This document shows positions 20,010 through 30,847 of a stretch of DNA of 64,000 bases, piece after piece (position 1 is the stretch's first letter; each line of letters begins with the position of its first letter). A model generated the notes under the pieces. The model saw nothing but the letters and a program-made list of their open reading frames with translations. It made no database searches and was not told the DNA's origin. The stretch lies in assembly GCF_902167145.1 (NCBI RefSeq), contig NC_050101.1, positions 177,254,428 through 177,318,427 of the forward strand, written 5' to 3'. The position numbers and the translations under genes were made by a program. The stretch comes from Zea mays (lineage: Eukaryota > Streptophyta > Magnoliopsida > Poales > Poaceae).

Positions 20010-21630
20010 TAGACCAGAGCAGACGCACGCAGGCAGAGGCACCGATCTGATCGAGCTCCGACTCGGGGATCCAAACGGAAAGATACGCGGTGGGAGAGGA
20101 TCCGCGCGCCGCCAGCGGTGGGCCGGCAAGCAACGGACCGGTGTGTGCTGCGTTTTGAAGGCCTGAACACGCTAGCAGCGCATCATGCGTCCCGCCTGAA
20201 CGCGCCCGAAAAACGCAATGCGGATGGGGGCTCGACGGCGACGGTTACACTCGGGCAGGCGTCTCGCGCGGTCGCGCCTGGGAGGAGGACGGGAGAGCGG
20301 GCCCCGGGGGGAGCGCGACGTGTCGGTCCGGCATCTTGTAGTTCGCGCGCGGGCGCGGCCGAGCGAGGCGGTTGGGAGAGCCGTGTGCGCCTGCGCGGGC
20401 GCCGGTCCAGCCAGACACGCGGCCGGCCGCGGAGCTCGGGGGACGAACGGTACGCGAACGTGCGGTGCGCGCCTGCGCTGCGTGTGGTGGACTTGCACGC
20501 CTTTCTGGAGCGCAATAACACGCACGTGTACGCGATAGACCGTAGACGTACGTAGAATATCTCCTTTCATTCCCTCCGTAGTACTAAGGGCTTGTCTTGA
20601 TTTCCTTGATAAATTTTAAAGCTCTAGAAAATTTTAAGCATTTTAGCTCGGTTTTGAGGCCTAAGGCTTTAATATTACTTTTTTACATCTCTGATCAAAG
20701 TTTTTTTAAAAAATATTTGATTTCCAGTGAGGTTAGAATGTCTCTAATTTTGAGAACGGGGAGTTACATGAGCGCATAATTCAGGGCCATTTCGTTGCTC
20801 GCTTTGGTGTAACCCTGTGTGTCAGTGTGTGCCATGAAGTCCTTCGTGGAAGGATTTTCTTTTTTTCCAAGTGGATATTTGGACTCGCTCTGGTGGATGG
20901 TTAGTGTAGTGTGTAGGTAACAAAGTAGTGCGGAAAAGGCAGGGTCAAAGTCTCAAAGAGGTGCTACTTTATTCACCAAACCACCTGATCACATCACACT
21001 GCATAGATCATACATAGTGGTCAGAGGATGGATATACACAGCCGATCTCATGTTCCTTTCGTCTCACAAGCACGCTACTGACGTGCCCAATCGCAAGCAC
21101 TGCAAGTTTCCTCCTAGGTAGCCTTTCCGGTGAGTGTGAATCCCGTTACTACAAATATATTCATTGCAGCACAGCGGTCTCTGTTCTGTACTGTAAAAAC
21201 AATGCATTTTAAGCCGTCGTAGGTCGCGAGAACCGAGAACACGGGCTGACCAAAAGCGACGACACAGAATCCACCGGACACGTAGAACAGAAGTGAAAAA
21301 AAGAGGCAGTCGTCAAAACTCAGAAAAGGATGTTAAGAAAGAAGAACCGCGCCGTAGTTTGCTGCAAATACGCGTTCACCTGCTGCTTGATCACGTCATT
21401 GACCTGTATCCGCATGAGTTCAACGCACCTGATTTGGACCAATTCACTACATCAGTAAGCGACCCGAGAATGCGTCTCCATCGTTTATTATTAAGCTCTC
21501 CGTTAGCCAGTAACCATCCCATGAGCCTCCGACTCTCTACAGCAAGTAACAACAGTCGATTAAACCCACCGGATGGCTGAAAATCACGGCAAGTGAAGTG
21601 AAAAGCAAGCTGACAGAGTGACATGTACCT
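20010..21630. other. KCS upstream region and intergenic DNA
   Basis: 20010-20560 is very GC-rich (overlapping frames on both strands without any recognisable domain) and is probably promoter-proximal DNA of the KCS gene. 20560-21630 has mixed composition and no supported gene. A coding-like stretch at 21360-21420 on the minus strand could be a further exon of the pseudogene at 21631-22268, but I cannot confirm it. Confidence 0.4.
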
Positions 21631-22268
21631 GAACCATTGTGGATTGAAATATTTCTTCCTCCTCTGGCCGGGCTCCTTCTAACCAAACTCTTTGTTTAAA
21701 CCGGTCCTGCTCAACACGAATAGCGTAAACTTAATACTCAGATAATGGAGGTCATCATGTATGTATGTCCGATTTGCCTTGTTGTACCTCTTCAACCCAT
21801 AAGCTGCTTAGTGCTTAGTATGTTTCTTCCTTTGTGGCCCAGCAGCGCTCTGTAAGCTGAATGGTGGAACAGACGCCGGAAGCGTTCAAACAGGAACAGT
21901 ATTGGCGGCAATCAGTAAGTAACACAGTCTGGCTGCCAGTGTAAAGCCAGTAGGAATAGGTTTCAGACCACCTGTCCTAGACCAAACTGTCATCCAAACT
22001 AAGTTGACCTTTCGAAGGGGTTCAAAGCCTGCAAACTAGTAGGACCGCACGACTTGTCAGTCTGACCAAAGTTGAGTTCATTTAACACCATACCCAAGGA
22101 AATGAACAGTTTTCATGCTTGTATAGTTACCCGGTACATGACCTCTATCCCATAATCTTGCCGGGGCTGGTCATTGTATTTTAAGGACTCAAGCTGGTAT
22201 TCAACCACTTCTTCTGCGTTAAACTGAACGATAGAGTCATCATAAATGTCGACCAAAATGTTTATGCT
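21631..22268 (-). pseudogene. Decayed multi-exon gene of a conserved plant family (unnamed)
   Basis: Four exon-like blocks read in order on the minus strand. 22131-22268 encodes DIYDDSIVQFNAEEVVEYQL..GIEVMYR, bounded by an AG acceptor and a GTAACT donor. About 21975-22035 has FAGFEP then PFERST. About 21795-21890 has FERFRRLFHHSAYRALLGHK. 21631-21700 has VWLEGARPEEEEIFQS before a GTACAT donor. I recognise these blocks from plant proteins of unknown function but cannot name the family. Damage: an extra C inside the GFEP/FERST block, TAG in place of the following Tyr, a TGA two codons later, and no proper acceptor before FERF. Neither the gene's start nor its end is found. Confidence 0.6.
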
Positions 22269-22644
22269 CTTTTGCGATTATTTTCAGACAGAACAAAGAT
22301 ATCACATTCAACATGGGACCGAAAGGCTTTCTCTTGCGGGTTTCGAACAACAGCAACTTCCAGTTTTCTCGGTAAAAAAATAGCAACTTCCAGTCAGTAT
22401 TGCAACCCATCAAGTTCAGGATTAACTTCCAGTCAGTATTGACAACTGAAAGTGAAAAGACAGCAGTCCTATCCGTGGCCCTTTTGCGCTACGCTGGAGA
22501 GAAACATTAGGTAGAACAATAACATATGAGTTTATATACTATGACAGTTGCCTGCCCAAATCCCTGAAATTATATTCTATAAAACTGAAGGGGAACCACT
22601 AGTCCGTTTGATTTATTGAACCATTTTACCGCTTAATAGACTTA
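22269..22644. other. Intergenic stretch with short direct repeats
   Basis: No gene. The phrase AACTTCCAGTCAGTATTG occurs twice (about 22384 and 22424) and AGCAACTTCCAG is repeated nearby, indicating small local duplications. Confidence 0.4.
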
Positions 22645-23454
22645 GGACCTGTTTGTTTCAGATTATAATCTCTCCAGATTATATAATCTAGCGCAAATAA
22701 TCCATTAGGTAAACAAACAACTAGATTATGGATTTAGATTATATAATTTAAAACCTAGATTATGATAATCTCATAATCTCCCCAAGAGTAGCTTATTTGA
22801 GATTATTCTGGTAAAAGACCCGCTACCCATGGTTATGTAAATAGAAATTACAATATATGTCATCCTTCTTTTCTCACCTCAAATAAACAAACAAGGGTAT
22901 TGTGGGCCTGTTTGTTTCAGCTTATAGATTATATAATCTGGATTATAATCTAAATTATATAATCCAGATTATAATCTAGATATATTATAATCTATATATA
23001 GTTGTTTGGTAGTTTAGATTATACAAATGTAGATTATTTACAAAGACAACAATACCCTTATTGTTTATTTGAGGTGAGAAAAGAATGATGTCATATATTG
23101 TAATTTCTATTTACATTACCATGGGTAGTGAGTCTTTTGCCAAAATAATCTCAAATAAGCTAGTCTTGAGGAGATTATGAGATTATCATAATCTGGAGTT
23201 TAGATTATATAATCTGAACCCATAATCTATATGTTTGTTTAACTATTGGATTATTTGCGCTAGATTATATAATCTGGAGAGATTATAATCTAAAACAAAC
23301 AAGGCCTGTAGTCTTTGTGAATAATCTACATTTGTATAATCTAAACTACCAAACAACTATATGTAGATTATAATATATCTAGATTATAATCTGGATTATA
23401 TAATTTAGATTATAATCTAGATTATATAATCTATAAGCTGAAACAAACAGACCC
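22645..23454 (+). mobile_element. Tourist-like MITE, interrupted by a second copy
   Basis: Outer ends GGACCTGTTTGTTTCAG and CTGAAACAAACAGACCC form a terminal inverted repeat and are flanked by TTA on both sides (22642-22644 and 23455-23457). A 3-bp TTA duplication fits PIF/Harbinger (Tourist) MITEs. The element's own sequence is 22645-22903 plus 23310-23454, about 404 bp, non-coding and full of GATTATAATC words. The middle is occupied by another copy. Confidence 0.75.
22904..23306 (-). mobile_element. Second copy of the same MITE, inserted in reverse
   Basis: This 403-bp stretch is the near-identical reverse complement of the two outer arms joined together. It is flanked by TGT on each side (22901-22903, 23307-23309), a likely 3-bp target duplication. 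The result is an interleaved A-B-A'-B' inverted-repeat pattern. Confidence 0.75.
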
Positions 23455-23457
23455 TTA

Positions 23458-24435
23458 GTCACTCATAATATCCTGTCAATACAATGCTCAGTCAGGTACA
23501 CAAATTTCAGTTGATGTGTGTTCCTGAAAACTTTTTTTTGGCTGAAAACGACCCCCCCTCCTCGAGTTTTATTTCAATCATCATGGACTGTTAGAATCAC
23601 GGTAATCAATCCAAATGATACTTTCATAGCGTTTTGTTCCATTCTTATGAATATATATATTTACTTTATCGCTGAAAAAAGTGAAGTAGTAGTCACCAAA
23701 ACGTGTTTGAGAACACACTAGAAACCAAAACCAAAAGCCCCATCAGCTATCCGTGTCTGCCCTGATCACGCAACCTAATCTAACTAGATTCCGTAACGTG
23801 TACTCAACCTGGCTGAGACTTCTCACACGCGCAGAGGATGATGCAGCGAGGGACAAGGCAAGTCGAAACGGCAGTACCGAATTGGAAGAGAGGAAGTCCG
23901 GCACGTCCGACGGGGCGGCGGAGGCTGAGACCCTGAGGCGCGCCGCGGCGCCGCGGCGACGGGACCGTGGGCCTGGGTGTCTGTTGTCCTCCAGCAGCAG
24001 CAGCCGACGCGGGTTGGCGCTGGCCTTGGCGGGAGCGCGATCGGCTTCGTGTTTGCAGCAGCGGACGATGCCATTGTTGCAACTTGAGATGTTTCTGCTT
24101 CGTTTCCGCCTCCAATTTATTCAGGACCAGAAGATTCAAGCCGGTGAATTTTCCTCAACGTTTTTGGGCTTGGGCTGAGCCCGGCTCCACGCTTCCGCTA
24201 AGTCGTGGTGGCCTTAGGATGATGGAGGCCCAGTAAGGTTGATGGAGGAGGACATAATAATAATCAAACGACCCTCTCGCTTCGCCCTCGCGCTGCTTAT
24301 CCACTCGCGCTCGCGGAGCAAGCGGTCACCAGCTTGGCCACGCGCTCCTCCGCTCGTCGGCCCCGAAACCTCTCCAAAACCCTGCGGCCGTGGCTCCCAG
24401 CGCCATGCGCGCCTCCTCCGCCTCCGCTTCCAGAG
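23458..24435. other. Upstream flank of the PPR gene
   Basis: No gene is supported. The GC-rich part (23830-24060) gives overlapping frames on both strands without a recognisable domain. The open frame of the PPR gene extends up to 24334, but its first ATG is at 24436. Confidence 0.4.
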
Positions 24436-27027
24436 ATGCCGCTGCTGCCCACTAAGCCCGCACCCGCACTCAATCCGTTCCTCCTCCCACTCGCCTCCCT
24501 TGCCTTGCCGCGCGCCCTCCCGCCCATCCGCCTCCACGCAAAGAAGCGCCTACGCGGTCTCAGCTCGGCCGCCGTCTCGGCTGCGGCGTCCACCTCCTCT
24601 TCCGCGGACCCGAGCACGGAGCTGCGAGCGCTCTGCTCCCATGGCCAGCTCGCGCAGGCGCTCTGGCTCCTCGAGTCCTCGGCGGAGCCGCCCGACGAGG
24701 ACGCCTACGTCGCGCTGTTCCGCCTCTGCGAGTGGCGCCGCGCAGTGGAACCGGGGCTGCGCGCGTGCGCGCACGCAGACGACCGGCACGCCTGGTTCGG
24801 TCTCCGCCTCGGGAACGCCATGCTCAGCATGCTCGTCAGGTTCGGGGAGACGTGGCACGCGTGGAGGGTGTTTGCCAAAATGCCTGAACGGGATGTCTTC
24901 TCCTGGAACGTCATGGTGGGCGGGTACGGGAAGTCCGGTTTGCTGGATGAGGCGCTGGACCTGTACCACAGGATGATGTGGGCAGGTGTGAGACCGGACG
25001 TGTACACGTTCCCCTGTGTTCTGCGGAGCTGTGGGGGCGTCCCAGACTGGAGGATGGGGAGGGAGGTGCATGCACATGTTCTTCGGTTTGGGTTTGGGGA
25101 GGAGGTCGATGTCCTGAATGCACTCATGACCATGTACGCCAAATGTGGGGACGTTATGGCTGCACGGAAGGTGTTTGACAGTATGACCGTCATGGATTGT
25201 ATCTCATGGAATGCGATGATTGCTGGGCATTTTGAGAATGGTGAATGCAATGCAGGGTTGGAGTTGTTTCTTACCATGCTACATGATGAGGTTCAGCCTA
25301 ACCTCATGACAATAACTAGTGTTACTGTTGCATCAGGCTTGTTATCTGACGTAACCTTTGCAAAGGAAATGCATGGACTTGCAGTGAAGAGGGGTTTTGC
25401 CGGTGATGTTGCATTCTGTAACTCTTTGATTCAGATGTATGCGAGTCTTGGTATGATGAGGCAAGCAAGAACAGTGTTCTCAAGAATGGATACTAGAGAT
25501 GCCATGACATGGACAGCTATGATATCTGGGTATGAGAAAAACGGCTTCCCAGATAAAGCTCTTGAAGTGTATGCACTTATGGAAGTGAACAATGTAAGTC
25601 CTGATGATATTACTATTGCAAGTGCCCTTGCTGCTTGTGCTTGCTTGGGGAGTTTGGATGTTGGTGTCAAGTTGCACGAACTTGCTGAGAGCAAGGGATT
25701 CATAAGCTACATCGTAGTTACAAATGCAATCCTTGAAATGTATGCAAAGTCCAAGCGTATTGATAAGGCTATTGAAGTTTTTAAGTGCATGCATGAGAAG
25801 GACGTAGTGTCATGGAGTTCAATGATCGCAGGATTTTGCTTCAACCATAGGAACTTTGAGGCTCTTTACTATTTCAGGCATATGCTTGCAGATGTTAAGC
25901 CCAATTCTGTCACTTTTATTGCTGCGCTTGCTGCTTGTGCTGCTACTGGGGCTTTGAGGAGTGGTAAGGAGATCCATGCACATGTTTTAAGGTGTGGTAT
26001 TGAATATGAAGGTTATTTGCCCAATGCCCTTATCGACTTGTATGTAAAATGTGGCCAGACAGGCTATGCTTGGGCACAGTTCTGTGCACATGGTGCAAAG
26101 GATGTTGTGTCGTGGAATATCATGATTGCAGGTTTTGTTGCTCATGGTCATGGGGATACCGCTTTATCGTTCTTCAATCAAATGGTGAAAATAGGAGAAT
26201 GCCCAGATGAAGTTACATTTGTCGCTCTGCTATGTGCTTGTAGTAGGGGTGGAATGGTCAGCGAAGGTTGGGAGCTTTTCCACAGCATGACTGAGAAATA
26301 CTCTATCGTTCCAAATCTCAAGCACTATGCATGCATGGTGGATCTTCTAAGTCGTGCTGGGCAGCTGACAGAAGCTTACAACTTCATAAATGAAATGCCT
26401 ATCACACCAGATGCTGCTGTTTGGGGAGCCTTGCTAAATGGATGCCGAATACACCGGCATGTTGAACTTGGGGAGCTTGCTGCAAAATATGTCCTTGCAT
26501 TGGAGCCTAATGATGCCGGATATCATGTCCTATTGTGTGATCTGTATGCTGATGCTTGTTTATGGGATAAATTGGCTAGGGTGAGGAAAACCATGCGGGA
26601 GAAAGGACTGGATCATGATTCTGGATGTAGCTGGGTTGAGGTTAAAGGAGTGGTCCATGCATTTCTTACAGATGATGAGTCGCATCCACAAATCAGAGAA
26701 ATAAATACTGTTCTTGAAGGAATATATGAGCGGATGAAAGCATCTGGTTATGCTCCTGTTGAATCTCATTGTCCTGAAGATGAAGTATTGAAGGATGACA
26801 TCTTTTGTGGTCATAGCGAAAGACTTGCTGTTGCTTTTGGTTTGATCAATACCACACCTGGCACCTCAATTTCTGTCACCAAAAACCAATACACATGTCA
26901 GAGTTGTCACAGGATATTGAAGATGATTTCTAATATAGTACGAAGAGATATAATTGTTAGGGACAGTAAGCAACTCCACCATTTTAAGGATGGAAGTTGT
27001 TCGTGTGGAGATGAAGGTTTTGGATGA
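24436..27027 (+). CDS. ECB2: PPR-DYW plastid RNA-editing factor, ECB2/VAC1-like
   Basis: This is an intronless 863-aa pentatricopeptide repeat protein of the PLS class. PPR proteins bind single-stranded organelle RNA, one repeat per base. The DYW deaminase domain converts C to U. The first ATG of the frame is at 24436; the upstream TTG at 24334 is not a normal start. The N-terminus is Leu/Pro/Ala/Arg-rich like a transit peptide. Repeats fill about residues 100-690 (for example DVFSWNVMVGGYGKSGLLDEA, split by the WNVMVGGY core), then E/E+ motifs (CSWVEVKGVVHAF). The DYW domain has the zinc site H793-S-E795 and C821-x2-C824, and HHFKDGSCSCGD near the end. The block VALFRLCEWRRA and the ending at CSCGD plus four residues match my recollection of Arabidopsis ECB2/VAC1, which acts in chloroplast editing (accD, ndhF) and early chloroplast development. 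The assignment is from memory, not alignment. Confidence 0.9.
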   Translation: MPLLPTKPAPALNPFLLPLASLALPRALPPIRLHAKKRLRGLSSAAVSAAASTSSSADPSTELRALCSHGQLAQALWLLESSAEPPDEDAYVALFRLCEWRRAVEPGLRACAHADDRHAWFGLRLGNAMLSMLVRFGETWHAWRVFAKMPERDVFSWNVMVGGYGKSGLLDEALDLYHRMMWAGVRPDVYTFPCVLRSCGGVPDWRMGREVHAHVLRFGFGEEVDVLNALMTMYAKCGDVMAARKVFDSMTVMDCISWNAMIAGHFENGECNAGLELFLTMLHDEVQPNLMTITSVTVASGLLSDVTFAKEMHGLAVKRGFAGDVAFCNSLIQMYASLGMMRQARTVFSRMDTRDAMTWTAMISGYEKNGFPDKALEVYALMEVNNVSPDDITIASALAACACLGSLDVGVKLHELAESKGFISYIVVTNAILEMYAKSKRIDKAIEVFKCMHEKDVVSWSSMIAGFCFNHRNFEALYYFRHMLADVKPNSVTFIAALAACAATGALRSGKEIHAHVLRCGIEYEGYLPNALIDLYVKCGQTGYAWAQFCAHGAKDVVSWNIMIAGFVAHGHGDTALSFFNQMVKIGECPDEVTFVALLCACSRGGMVSEGWELFHSMTEKYSIVPNLKHYACMVDLLSRAGQLTEAYNFINEMPITPDAAVWGALLNGCRIHRHVELGELAAKYVLALEPNDAGYHVLLCDLYADACLWDKLARVRKTMREKGLDHDSGCSWVEVKGVVHAFLTDDESHPQIREINTVLEGIYERMKASGYAPVESHCPEDEVLKDDIFCGHSERLAVAFGLINTTPGTSISVTKNQYTCQSCHRILKMISNIVRRDIIVRDSKQLHHFKDGSCSCGDEGFG

Positions 27028-27654
27028 AGTTCTTGCAGAGGGGAGGCAAGCTTAATTATGTTGCATATACGGATATACCCTTGTGCTATTATTCATCTTG
27101 TACACGTTCATCCTGTCAATACAATGCCATGGCGATACAATGCTGTCAATACTAAGCAGAACACATTGCGTTCTGTATAGCAGTTTGTGCAGATACTCAA
27201 CCTGTTACATGGCAGTAGGGAAAGTTATACTCAAGTAATGGGACCTAAGATTCTCACACATGTCATGAAAGGTAATTTCATGCTTCTTGTCTTTCCCTGG
27301 TTAGTTGATAAAAATCAATGTTGTTTTTCTAACACTTATTTTTCTTCCTTGCAGTCTCTTTAAGAATTGATTCTTGGAGCTGATCTTTGCTTGCAACAAC
27401 TTGCCAAAAAAGAAACAACCAAGTAAGCTTGAGCTATACAGGATAGTCTAGTTGGTGTCTAATGTTGTGTTGAATAGGCTTTATTTAGTCTTAATGTTAC
27501 AGTAGTGCGCATCAACTATTTTGAGATCGACTCCGAAATGATTCATATGTTGAGATCGGAGCTGATCTCTTCTTGTATGGCCATAAACCTAACACAACAG
27601 GACTAATTGGGCTGCACCAAGAAGTTTGCTATAGGTAAAGGAAAAGTGTCTCAT
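27028..27654. other. 3' flank of the PPR gene
   Basis: AT-rich, no frame of interest. The kinase exons expected for the neighbouring receptor-kinase fragment on the minus strand are not found here. Confidence 0.4.
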
Positions 27655-28039
27655 TTGAAGTTTGGTATGTTGAGCAGCTTCGGAGGAACTGGTCCAGAAA
27701 ACATATTATTCTCGACATTTCTGTTTAGAGGTACATAAAGTATTAGAAAGAGCCAAAGAGTCACGAATATTGTATGCATGACAGAACATTTATGACAATA
27801 AATTATTTGAGGTGTGAATTTAACATCATTTGGATTTATACTAAATAAAATTATATGCCCCATGCATCATGTGAAAGGGATGTCCGTGGCTGTTGTTTGT
27901 TGTAGAAATCTGATAGGCAAGATACAAACATTAATGTATCCACTTTTCTGGGGATGGGGAATAACTGGACCCAAAAGCAGAACTGGTCAATTGCATTAAA
28001 AAGCCCAGAGAAATAGGCACCCAAAAGAACTGGCTGCAT

Positions 28040-28140
28040 TTTAAATTTAATTAATTAATTAATAAGAAAATAGGCACCCAAATTCGCCTCGACGAGGACT
28101 TGAACCTGGGTGGACCTGGGTGGTCTGGGCAGTTAACCAA
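28040..28140 (-). repeat. Possible tRNA-derived SINE fragment
   Basis: On the minus strand GGTTCAAGTCC (one change from the RNA polymerase III B box) follows a weak A-box-like TGGTTAACTGCC. A TTAA repeat run lies at 28040-28056. It sits in the long intron of the SRF fragment. Weak evidence only. Confidence 0.25.
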
Positions 28141-28177
28141 ATAAGTTACTTTGTCATTGTTTCATGAGCAAATGAAC

Positions 28178-28229
28178 TAGCTCAGCTTCATGAGCAGTTA
28201 TATTAGCTCAGCTTCATGAGCAGTTATAT
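28178..28229. repeat. 26-bp tandem duplication
   Basis: The unit TAGCTCAGCTTCATGAGCAG plus TTATAT occurs twice in a row, without change, in the long intron of the SRF fragment. Confidence 0.85.
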
Positions 28230-29831
28230 TAGCAATAGCAAAGGGCTCCATAAAAACAGTGAAATAAGTTACTTTGTCAATATCTTTTTTTCCTTTTTCC
28301 AACTAGCAAACTATGCTGAAGGTGCATTTACAATTACTACACTGCGAACTATACTTCTGAACCTGAAAGCCTTAAGAGAGCACTAAAAGGCTATAACTTT
28401 TGTCGAGTAAATTCAAGGTGGCTTCGCTAATACAGCATAGAGTTATCACATAGCAAGTCTAGGGCTAATTTAAGTCGCCTATCATTATAATCTGTAGTTT
28501 AAATTCAAAGGAATAGACCCACAGAGTATTACTTGGAGGCGGTCTTTTTTTTTTGGTTAAATCAGCAGTTAACTGCCCAAATAATTGCAGATATTCTGCT
28601 TAATCTGTAGATTATGATGAACTATAATAAATGAAAAGTTAACTGACAACAGAGAAGAGGGTCTGGACATACAAATCTTTGAGGGAGAGATCCTGCAAGA
28701 CATCAAGGGTCCCAGATAGTTGATTATCCTGCATGTGCCTGTGCAATAGAAGATCATGAAAGAGTATGTACAAGGTAAGAGGGTAAATATAAAAGGAAAC
28801 GGTCAGTAGAATTACAATGTAGTCAGTGATGCCAAGCTTCCCAATGAAGGTGGTAATGGACCACTGAAGTTGTTGGAAGAAATATCATTGTGATCAAAGG
28901 TCAGATATCATCAAGCAGTTTGCATGAAGGGGTGGGAGGGAAGGAAGGAGGGAGAACATACAGATTTACAAGTTCTGTGAGGGAATCAAATGTATCTGGT
29001 AGTTTTCCATCTAGATGGTTATCATTCAGTGACCTGGTAAAAGAGAATCTTGACTCTTGAGTCAGTTAATTGATGAAAGTAGAAAACAGTAATCTATGAC
29101 ATTGTCGTCTAGGAGGGAAAAGAAAAGGAAAAAAGGAATTACATGGCTGTTAGACTATGGAGTTTTGATAATGACACTGGAATGCTTCCAGTTAGTTGGT
29201 TATCTGAGAGAAAGCTGCAGTAGCAAGGAACAAAATATCCCATCATCTAACCAAAACTAAAGAAAATTTCAAGCGTAAGCATAACCACATACATATTCTG
29301 CAGTGTGACAGGTAGATCTTCCGGTATGCTTCCACCGATATTGTTGTTGCTAAGATTTCTACAATGGCAAGAAAGCAGACAATCACAAAGCTTGATGGCA
29401 TATTGAGATACAAGTAACACTTATACCAGTATATAAAGTATCCTCTGTTCACCTGTTTAAACAGTACAATAGAATTGGTACAGCCATTACCATTTTTTCT
29501 CAAAAAACTGCCATTACCATTGGCAAAGAAAATTGTGAAGATCGTGCCCTTACATTTCAGTTATTGAAGTGAAGTTCCCCAGGCTGCCTAGCTGTCCACC
29601 CAAATTTGCAGCATTGGAAATTCTGCAAACAATTAGTTGATAAAAGCACAAAATGAAAAAGTCTTATTGGCAAAAGGTAACATATTGAATAACTGGCGTA
29701 CATTGAGGTTATACTTGAGCCGGTGAATGTGACACCCTGCCAGCTCTCACCACAGGGATCTCCACCACTAGCAGACCATCCAGGTAGCTTTGGTGATCCA
29801 AGTGCAACATAAAGTCCATTTATAGCAGAAA

Positions 29832-30287
29832 CTGCATGTGAATGTAAAGCAATGAGCCAATGACAAACAATGTTTTCAAATCATGATATGAATGTATAGC
29901 AGACCGTGATTTTTTGTGCGTGTTTGGGTAGACCCATTGTGTTAGTGCAATTGACTGTCTACAGATCTGCGGTACAAATATCCAAGCCAGTTGGTTGGGC
30001 CCGCGCTCCCGACGTGCCTGCCGAACTATGGCACACGCCACCGGTAGTTTCACACGCCAAGTCAGTAAACGAGAGAAGTACACGTTCCCGGCGCTAAAAT
30101 CCAGCGTCAAAGTCGGAATCAACCGCCGTGATCTGACCAGCCACCTCTGTTCTATTCACCAGACGCCCGCCGCTTCTACGGGGAACGCCTATTTACGTGG
30201 CTCCCGCGTGCACGAATGAGCCGCCCACCGTCGATCACGCGCCGCCCGCCGAGCACGAATCCAGAAGCTCTTGGGAATCGAGCGTTC
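29832..30287. other. Upstream region of the first small tandem gene
   Basis: Contains blocks shared with the region upstream of the second copy: GGGCCCGCGCTCC..GACGT (near 29998 and 31168) and AAGTCGGAATC followed by CTGATCTG-like sequence (near 30110 and 31281). No SRF signal-peptide exon was found on the minus strand. Confidence 0.5.
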
Positions 30288-30847
30288 ATGGCGGTCCCCT
30301 CCATCAGCTGCTCCCTCGGACCTCCAGCTCCCGTCAGAGAAGCTTCCGCTCGCCTGAGGCAGCCGTCGCCGACGCCGTGGTAAGTTGCTACGACGTCTCG
30401 CTCGCCCCAGATCGGCCGCGCCATGTCCGGCAAGCCCGGCGGCGATGGCCAGACGTCGTCCCGCAAGAGATCCGACCGCCGTGACCGTTTCACCGTTATA
30501 TCTGCAGGGCGGACGGGCTGCGGCGGGCGTGCGTGGCGGGCGCGGCGGCGTGCGTCGTGTTCGGGACGGCGGGAGGCGGCGGCGGCGGCGTGGCCGCGTC
30601 GGCGCCGCCGCGCGACGCCTCCGTCGCGGCGGCCCCGCGGTGGAGCGACCGCCGGGAGTGCCCGCCGTGGCGCGCCAACTCGCTGGAGAACGTCGTGCCG
30701 GAGAACCTGCCCCGCCCGTCGGCGCGCCGGAGGTTCAGCACCGTCAAGCGGGCGCCGCGGAAGGCCCCCGCGCTCGGGCCTCAGGCGGTGGCGCCGTCGC
30801 CGTTCCTGGCGCTGCGATCCGGCATGGACGACTGCTTCACCCTCTAG
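30288..30847 (+). CDS. Small tandem gene 1, possibly CHLOROPLAST VESICULATION-like
   Basis: Two exons, 30288-30379 and 30508-30847, joined across a 128-bp intron with a GTAAGT donor and a TCTGCAG acceptor, encode about 143 aa. The N-terminus is short, Ser/Pro/Arg-rich and transit-peptide-like. An Ala/Val/Gly hydrophobic stretch follows, then the block shared with the next gene: RWSDRRECPPWRANSLENVV followed by PENLPRP, and a C-terminal Asp-Cys-Phe-Thr-Leu. I associate the C-terminal block with the plant CHLOROPLAST VESICULATION family, which destabilises chloroplasts in senescence and stress; this is from memory and uncertain. The ATG is the first in the exon frame. The stop TAG is at 30845-30847. 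The pair with the next gene is a tandem duplication including part of the promoter. Confidence 0.7.

Larger units (their letters stand above)
27655..29831 (-). pseudogene. STRUBBELIG-receptor-family (SRF) ectodomain fragment
   Basis: Eight minus-strand exons encode the outer part of an SRF-type LRR receptor kinase: 29702-29831 (SUB domain, GWSASGGDPCGESWQGVTF), 29554-29622 (NAANLGGQLGSLGNFTSIT), 29293-29358, 29143-29214, 28962-29033, 28816-28887, 28673-28738 (DNQLSGTLDVLQDLSLKDL) and about 27655-27720 (VENNMFSGPVPPKLLNIPNF). Exon sizes of 66-72 bp, one LRR each, are typical and the frame is open throughout. Missing: the signal-peptide exon, the Pro-rich/transmembrane region and the whole kinase; a TGA follows the last LRR exon directly. 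The exon at 28816-28887 is preceded by AA instead of AG, with no AG in the 40 bases before it. SRF proteins take part in cell-surface signalling and tissue patterning. Most likely a truncated gene copy; a short secreted product is possible only if another 5' exon exists. Confidence 0.8.

Noticed and set aside
18622..20166. 514-codon open frame on the plus strand
   Set aside because: It is antisense to the KCS gene. GC-rich grass coding sequence often leaves long shadow frames; it is His/Arg/Gln-rich and shows no domain.
24334..24435. Longer N-terminus for the PPR gene
   Set aside because: The codon at 24334 is TTG. The first in-frame ATG is 24436, giving 863 aa, close to the size I recall for ECB2.
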